A stretch of DNA of 64,000 nt from JACSRF01 sp963695505 (GTDB lineage: Bacteria; Chloroflexota; Anaerolineae; Promineifilales; Promineifilaceae): assembly GCA_963695505.1 (NCBI GenBank), contig CAVOGX010000014.1, forward strand, positions 186,001 to 250,000, written 5' to 3'. Numbering within the stretch: position 1 is the stretch's first letter; the number at the start of each line of letters is the position of its first letter. Shown here in pieces: positions 60,723-64,000 of the stretch. The notes under the pieces were generated by a model. That model ran no database searches, was not told the DNA's origin, and worked only from the letters and a program-made list of their open reading frames with translations. The position numbers and the translations under genes are program-made.

Positions 60723-62717
60723 TTATTGTACCTGGGAAATGACCGCTACGTCACGACCCTTTACCGTGATGGCCTGGTTGGCGATAACGGTCGTTAACGG
60801 CTCATCGGTAAAATTCAGCAAAATCGCGTATTGTCCGCGGCAGCAAGCCAGCAGCCCCGGCGGCAGATCCAGGGTGGCAGCAATGCCCAATTCTCCAGCC
60901 AGGTGACGCAGCAGCGCCTCAGCCTGCTCTGGCTTGGGGTAGAAGCCGAGGGTGAGGCAGCGGCCTTTGCCCACTACATTGGCCGTTAGCGCCTCTCCGG
61001 AACCGTCGGCGTACGCGGCCAGCGAAACGGCCGTGTCCACATTCAGCGTTTCCACCCAGTAACCGGCTGCGCCATCCAGCCCGGCAATCTCACCGCGAAA
61101 GGGCATAGTGACACCCGCGGGCAGGGAGCGCCAGGTTGAAACGGTGGCCCCGCATAATGCCCGCAGCGCGCCAGGCAGAGCCGCGTCCGTTACGCGGTTG
61201 TCGGGCCGCTTGAAGCCAGAGCGCACGCCTAGCAGCAGCGCACCACCGCCCGCCACGTAATCGTGCAAGGTGCTGGCAGCCGCCTCATCCGCCAGGTGCA
61301 GCGATGGCGCAATCACCAGCTTGTAAGCCGACAGGTCCGCATGGTGCGAAACCAGCTTCACGCCCATACCCAGCCGCCGCAGGGCCGCGTAAAAGACAAA
61401 AACATGCCGCAGATAGTCAAAATCCTTGCGGTGAGGATTCATTTGCAGCGCCCACAGGTCGGCAAAGTCAAAAAGGATGGCGACATCGGCCGCAAGAGGT
61501 TGGGCAGCAATTTCGTCCAGCAGCGCCTTTTCTTGCGCCATCTTAAGCTGGTCGAAGTAGCCCACATCGGCGCTGCCATCATGGCGCAGCAGGCCGGAAT
61601 GGTACTGCTCATGGGCCAGCAGCGTCGCCCGCCAGCGGAAATAGACAAGGGCGTCCGCTCCTTCGCTCACCGCGTGCCACACCCACAGCCGCGGTGTGCC
61701 CGGCCGTACCCACGGGTTCACATCCCCCCAGTTGATGTGGCCGCACTGCTGCTCCATCACCCAGAATGGCGCCTCCTTCAGCCCATACGTCAACCCGTGG
61801 GCCATGCCCGTAATCAGCGGGTCGCCCACATCGTAGGCGTAAGTGGGGTCGGTGCGGCTCCAATCTACGCCCGGTGGGTACAGCAACTGCCGCCAGCGGT
61901 CGGGGTTACCGGTGGGGTAATTGTCCCAGGTGACAAAATCGAGCGCGGCGGCTAGATCAAACTGGTCCAGGTCGCGGTACAGTCCCATGAAGTTGTGGGT
62001 AATGAATTGCTGCGGGTTAGCCTGCCGCAAAATGTCCACCTGCTCCTGTTGGTAGGTGACAAAGCTGTCGGACGAGAAGCGAAAATAGTCGAGCAGGTGG
62101 CTGGGGTTTTTGTAATTCACCTCATCATTTGGCGGGTTAATCTGGTCAAAATCGTTGTAGGTCTGTGACCAGAATATCGTGCCCCAGGCCTCATTTAATA
62201 TGTCGATGACACCGTAGCGGGCGCGCAGCCAGTCGCGAAAGGCGGTCGCGCAGTGGTCGCAATAGCAGCGCGCGGTTTTGCCACCGCCAAACTCGTTGTC
62301 GATTTGCCAGCCGGTGATGCGCGGGTCGGCACTGTAGCGGTCGCTCATGGCGGCGACGATACGGCGGCTGTATTCGCGATAGGTGGGAGAATTAGGGCAG
62401 TAGTGGCGGCGGGTGCCATGATTGCGGCGACGGCCGTTGCTGTCCAGACGCAAAATTTCGGGGTGGGCGCGGCTCAGCCAGACGGGCGGCGTGGCGGTGG
62501 GAGTGCCCAACACCGCCTGCAAGCCCGCGCCAGCCAACGTATCAATAGCGCGGTCCAGCCATGCCCAGTCGTAACGGCCGTTTTCCGGCTCCATCTTCGC
62601 CCAGGCAAATTCACCAATACGTACAATATCCAGCCCGGCCTCACGCATCAACCGGGCATCCTCCGCCCAGCGCGCTTCCGGCCAATGTTCAGGGTAGTAG
62701 CAGACGCCAAAGTTCAT
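60723..62717 (-). CDS. Beta-galactosidase, GH42 family
   Basis: 664 residues from MNFGVCYYPEHWPEARWAED, with GGAGC before this ATG; the frame is open four codons more. The GH42 features are VRIGEFAWAKMEPENGRYDW, GTPTATPPVWLSRAHPEIL, the acid/base Glu in GWQIDNEFGGGK near 145, a Cys-rich zinc site (CYCDHC) and the nucleophile Glu in PFWVMEQQCGHINWG near 308. No signal peptide, so it acts on imported galactosides. It lies 4 bases upstream of galT, forming a galactoside-use operon with galT, galK and galE. Confidence 0.93.
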   Translation of the reverse strand: MNFGVCYYPEHWPEARWAEDARLMREAGLDIVRIGEFAWAKMEPENGRYDWAWLDRAIDTLAGAGLQAVLGTPTATPPVWLSRAHPEILRLDSNGRRRNHGTRRHYCPNSPTYREYSRRIVAAMSDRYSADPRITGWQIDNEFGGGKTARCYCDHCATAFRDWLRARYGVIDILNEAWGTIFWSQTYNDFDQINPPNDEVNYKNPSHLLDYFRFSSDSFVTYQQEQVDILRQANPQQFITHNFMGLYRDLDQFDLAAALDFVTWDNYPTGNPDRWRQLLYPPGVDWSRTDPTYAYDVGDPLITGMAHGLTYGLKEAPFWVMEQQCGHINWGDVNPWVRPGTPRLWVWHAVSEGADALVYFRWRATLLAHEQYHSGLLRHDGSADVGYFDQLKMAQEKALLDEIAAQPLAADVAILFDFADLWALQMNPHRKDFDYLRHVFVFYAALRRLGMGVKLVSHHADLSAYKLVIAPSLHLADEAAASTLHDYVAGGGALLLGVRSGFKRPDNRVTDAALPGALRALCGATVSTWRSLPAGVTMPFRGEIAGLDGAAGYWVETLNVDTAVSLAAYADGSGEALTANVVGKGRCLTLGFYPKPEQAEALLRHLAGELGIAATLDLPPGLLACCRGQYAILLNFTDEPLTTVIANQAITVKGRDVAVISQVQ

Positions 62718-62734
62718 AAAAAGCTCCAATGTAG

Positions 62735-62790
62735 GTTACAAGTTACAGGTAACAGCGGCATTCACAATTCACAATTCACAATTCATAATT
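62735..62790. repeat. Word-repeat spacer (CACAATTCA tandem)
   Basis: GGTTACAAGTTACAGGTAACAG is followed by a 9-base tandem repeat ACAATTCAC/ACAATTCAT (three and a half copies). It covers the end of the FGGY kinase gene, whose last codons (NYEL) come from it, and the leader of the beta-galactosidase gene. Confidence 0.65.
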
Positions 62791-64000
62791 CCCCCCGCTC
62801 CACTGCTGTACCAGCCTAACGGCCGTTTGCCAGCGTGTGTAGGCGGCATCATTGTCGGCTGTGGGACGCGGCGTGAAGGTTGTGTCCCCATCGGGGAGGG
62901 TGGGCAGCGCGGCCACATTGGACCAGACGCCGGCGCTCAGCCCGGCCAGCAGGGCAGCAGCGCGGGCGGTGGTTTCGGTGAAAGACGGCCGTATCACCGG
63001 AATGCTTAGCATATTCGCCTGCAGTTGGCAGGCAATGTCGCTGGCGGAAACGCCGCCGCCCACCAGAAGCTGGCGCATGTCGATGCCAGCATCGCGGGCA
63101 ATGGTCTCTTTGATGGCGCGTAGCTGGAAGGCCAGCGCTTCCAGAAAGGCGCGGACGATGTGGGCGCGGGTGGTACCCAGCGACATGCCCACAATAGTGG
63201 CGCGAGCACCGGGGTCGTTGTAAGGGGCGTCCAGCCCGGTGAAGGCGGGCACGAAGACCACGCCGCCGCTGTCGGTTACGGCCGTTGCCAGACGTTCCAC
63301 CTCATTGTAATCATCCAGGAAGCGGGCTTCGTCGCGCATCCAGCGAATGGCGGCGCCAATGACGGTGGTGGGCGCTTCCAGGCAGTAAGTTTGCCCGTCA
63401 CCAACATCCCAGGCGTAGTAAACGTTGACGTTGTCCTGGGTGGGCGCTTCGCCACCGAGAAATACCTTCAAAAAAGAAGCTGTGCCATGAGTGGTTTCGG
63501 CGTCGCCAGGGGTGGTGCAGCCGTGACCAAAGAGCGCCGCCTGCTGATCGCCAATCATAGCGCGGACGGGAACTTGGGCGGAACGGCCGTTGGCAGTCAC
63601 CGTCAGCGTGCCATAGTCGTGGAGCGTGGGCACGGGCTGCGGTAGGGCGCTGCGCGGTACGTCCAAGCGGTCTAGCCAGGGCTGCCAATAGTCGCCAGAG
63701 CGAAAATCATAGAGGCCGGTGGATTGTACCAGCGAATGGTCCATCACGTGGGCATTGGGCACGCCCAACGCTTGCACCAGCCATGCCGCCGACATACCGA
63801 CCCGCAGGCGGTGGGATTGGGCCGCTTCGCGAACGGCCGTTTCGTGCTGCATGCGCCAGCCCAGGTGCAGGGCGGTCATGTAGGTGCCAGGCGCATAACC
63901 CAGGCGATGGCGGGCTTCGGAGAAGTGGGGCCAACTGTGCAGGTCGACCAGCAGGGAACGGGTGCGCAAATCTTGCCAGGCAATGGCGTTGGCCAACGGC
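62776..64000 (-). CDS. FGGY-family carbohydrate kinase, N-terminus outside the window
   Basis: The last 407 residues are present; the family is about 490-500 long, so about 85 residues lie beyond the right edge. ANAIAWQDLRT is the region after the first ATPase lobe. GDQQAALFGHGCTTPGDAETTHGTASFLKVF near 148-178 (ends given) is the FGGY phosphate-binding stretch, and FVPAFTGLDAPYNDPGARATIVG plus RQLLVGGGVSASDIACQLQANML the C-terminal lobe. The pattern is nearest to glycerol kinase, but xylulokinase-like sugar kinases are possible. It is upstream of the GH42 gene in the galactose operon. Confidence 0.85.
   Translation of the reverse strand, partial: PLANAIAWQDLRTRSLLVDLHSWPHFSEARHRLGYAPGTYMTALHLGWRMQHETAVREAAQSHRLRVGMSAAWLVQALGVPNAHVMDHSLVQSTGLYDFRSGDYWQPWLDRLDVPRSALPQPVPTLHDYGTLTVTANGRSAQVPVRAMIGDQQAALFGHGCTTPGDAETTHGTASFLKVFLGGEAPTQDNVNVYYAWDVGDGQTYCLEAPTTVIGAAIRWMRDEARFLDDYNEVERLATAVTDSGGVVFVPAFTGLDAPYNDPGARATIVGMSLGTTRAHIVRAFLEALAFQLRAIKETIARDAGIDMRQLLVGGGVSASDIACQLQANMLSIPVIRPSFTETTARAAALLAGLSAGVWSNVAALPTLPDGDTTFTPRPTADNDAAYTRWQTAVRLVQQWSGGNYEL

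Larger units (their letters stand above)
227..63835. repeat. Highly iterated palindrome ACGGCCGT, about 80 copies
   Basis: The octamer ACGGCCGT, usually inside AACGGCCGTT, recurs along the whole window. I counted about 80 exact copies by eye, for example near 227, 2331, 3820, 6401, 8717, 14438, 19163, 24163, 28319, 33243, 36525, 41168, 45226, 48017, 53247, 55508, 58021, 61026, 62573 and 63828. A random 8-mer would occur about once. Copies sit in genes on both strands and in all frames, being read as TAV, NGR or RPL/RPF, and also in spacers, so the pressure acts on DNA and not on protein. The longest copy-free stretches are about 49.9-53.2 kb and 8.7-11.4 kb. The pattern resembles HIP1 (GCGATCGC) of cyanobacteria; its function here is unknown. 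Confidence 0.95.

Overview
The window looks like a chromosomal piece of a Chloroflexota bacterium, probably Anaerolineae or a relative. The pointers are LamG surface proteins with long Pro/Thr linkers, a secreted protein ending in a YLPLVIR-type tail, an archetypal (type A) RNase P RNA, and mostly housekeeping genes of moderate to high GC. This placement is inference; no 16S rRNA gene or tRNA was recognised.

Layout, left to right. 0-12 kb: a TPR regulator fragment, then an apparent envelope or lipid cluster on the + strand (acyl carrier protein, AMP-forming ligase, AsnB-type amidotransferase, NadE-like amide ligase, membrane acyltransferase) followed by two large LamG proteins. 12-24.7 kb, mostly - strand: YitT protein, homocysteine methyltransferase/MTHFR fusion, LCP protein, moaA (+), family 2 glycosyltransferase, EEP phosphatase, GH63/GH37-like glycosidase, lipoproteins, a DsbA-like/cyclophilin fusion, a class A beta-lactamase-like protein. 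24.8-30.3 kb: a frameshift-ridden secreted protein and O-antigen-ligase/TPR gene, then a hicAB module between direct repeats, and a HEPN protein. 30.4-41 kb: acnA, AsnC-type RAM protein, tmRNA, thioesterase, a kinase with an N-terminal EAD-like domain, uvrB and a dynamin-like GTPase. 41-53.6 kb: small membrane proteins, an orphan molybdenum-hydroxylase FAD subunit, RNase P RNA, phosphatase, geranylgeranyl-reductase-like flavoprotein, cold-shock protein, nucleoside phosphorylase, aldo/keto reductase, UPF0173 hydrolase, lipoprotein, slipin, and a YbaK deacylase behind a T-box-like element. 53.6-57.2 kb: a response regulator/histidine kinase operon and two envelope genes that appear to share an operator with it. 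57.2-64 kb: a galactose operon read leftward (FGGY kinase, GH42 beta-galactosidase, galT, galK, galE).

The most striking observations are: (1) an in-frame TGA exactly at the first cysteine of the redox CxxC of the DsbA-cyclophilin lipoprotein, followed by a SECIS-like hairpin, which suggests a selenoprotein; (2) a highly iterated palindrome, ACGGCCGT, about 80 copies in 64 kb where about one is expected, comparable to cyanobacterial HIP1; (3) intergenic spacers built from short repeated words that fold on themselves, reminiscent of cyanobacterial STRR repeats; (4) a 16-bp motif before three transcription units that defines a likely two-component regulon.

The sequence also carries many single-base indels, mostly insertions outside homopolymers, concentrated at 24.8-28.6, 31-33.1, 37-40.9 and 58.9-59.3 kb. 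Because these hit core genes such as acnA and uvrB while leaving the protein message readable, they look more like uncorrected long-read errors than decay. Affected genes are annotated over their full reconstructed span.
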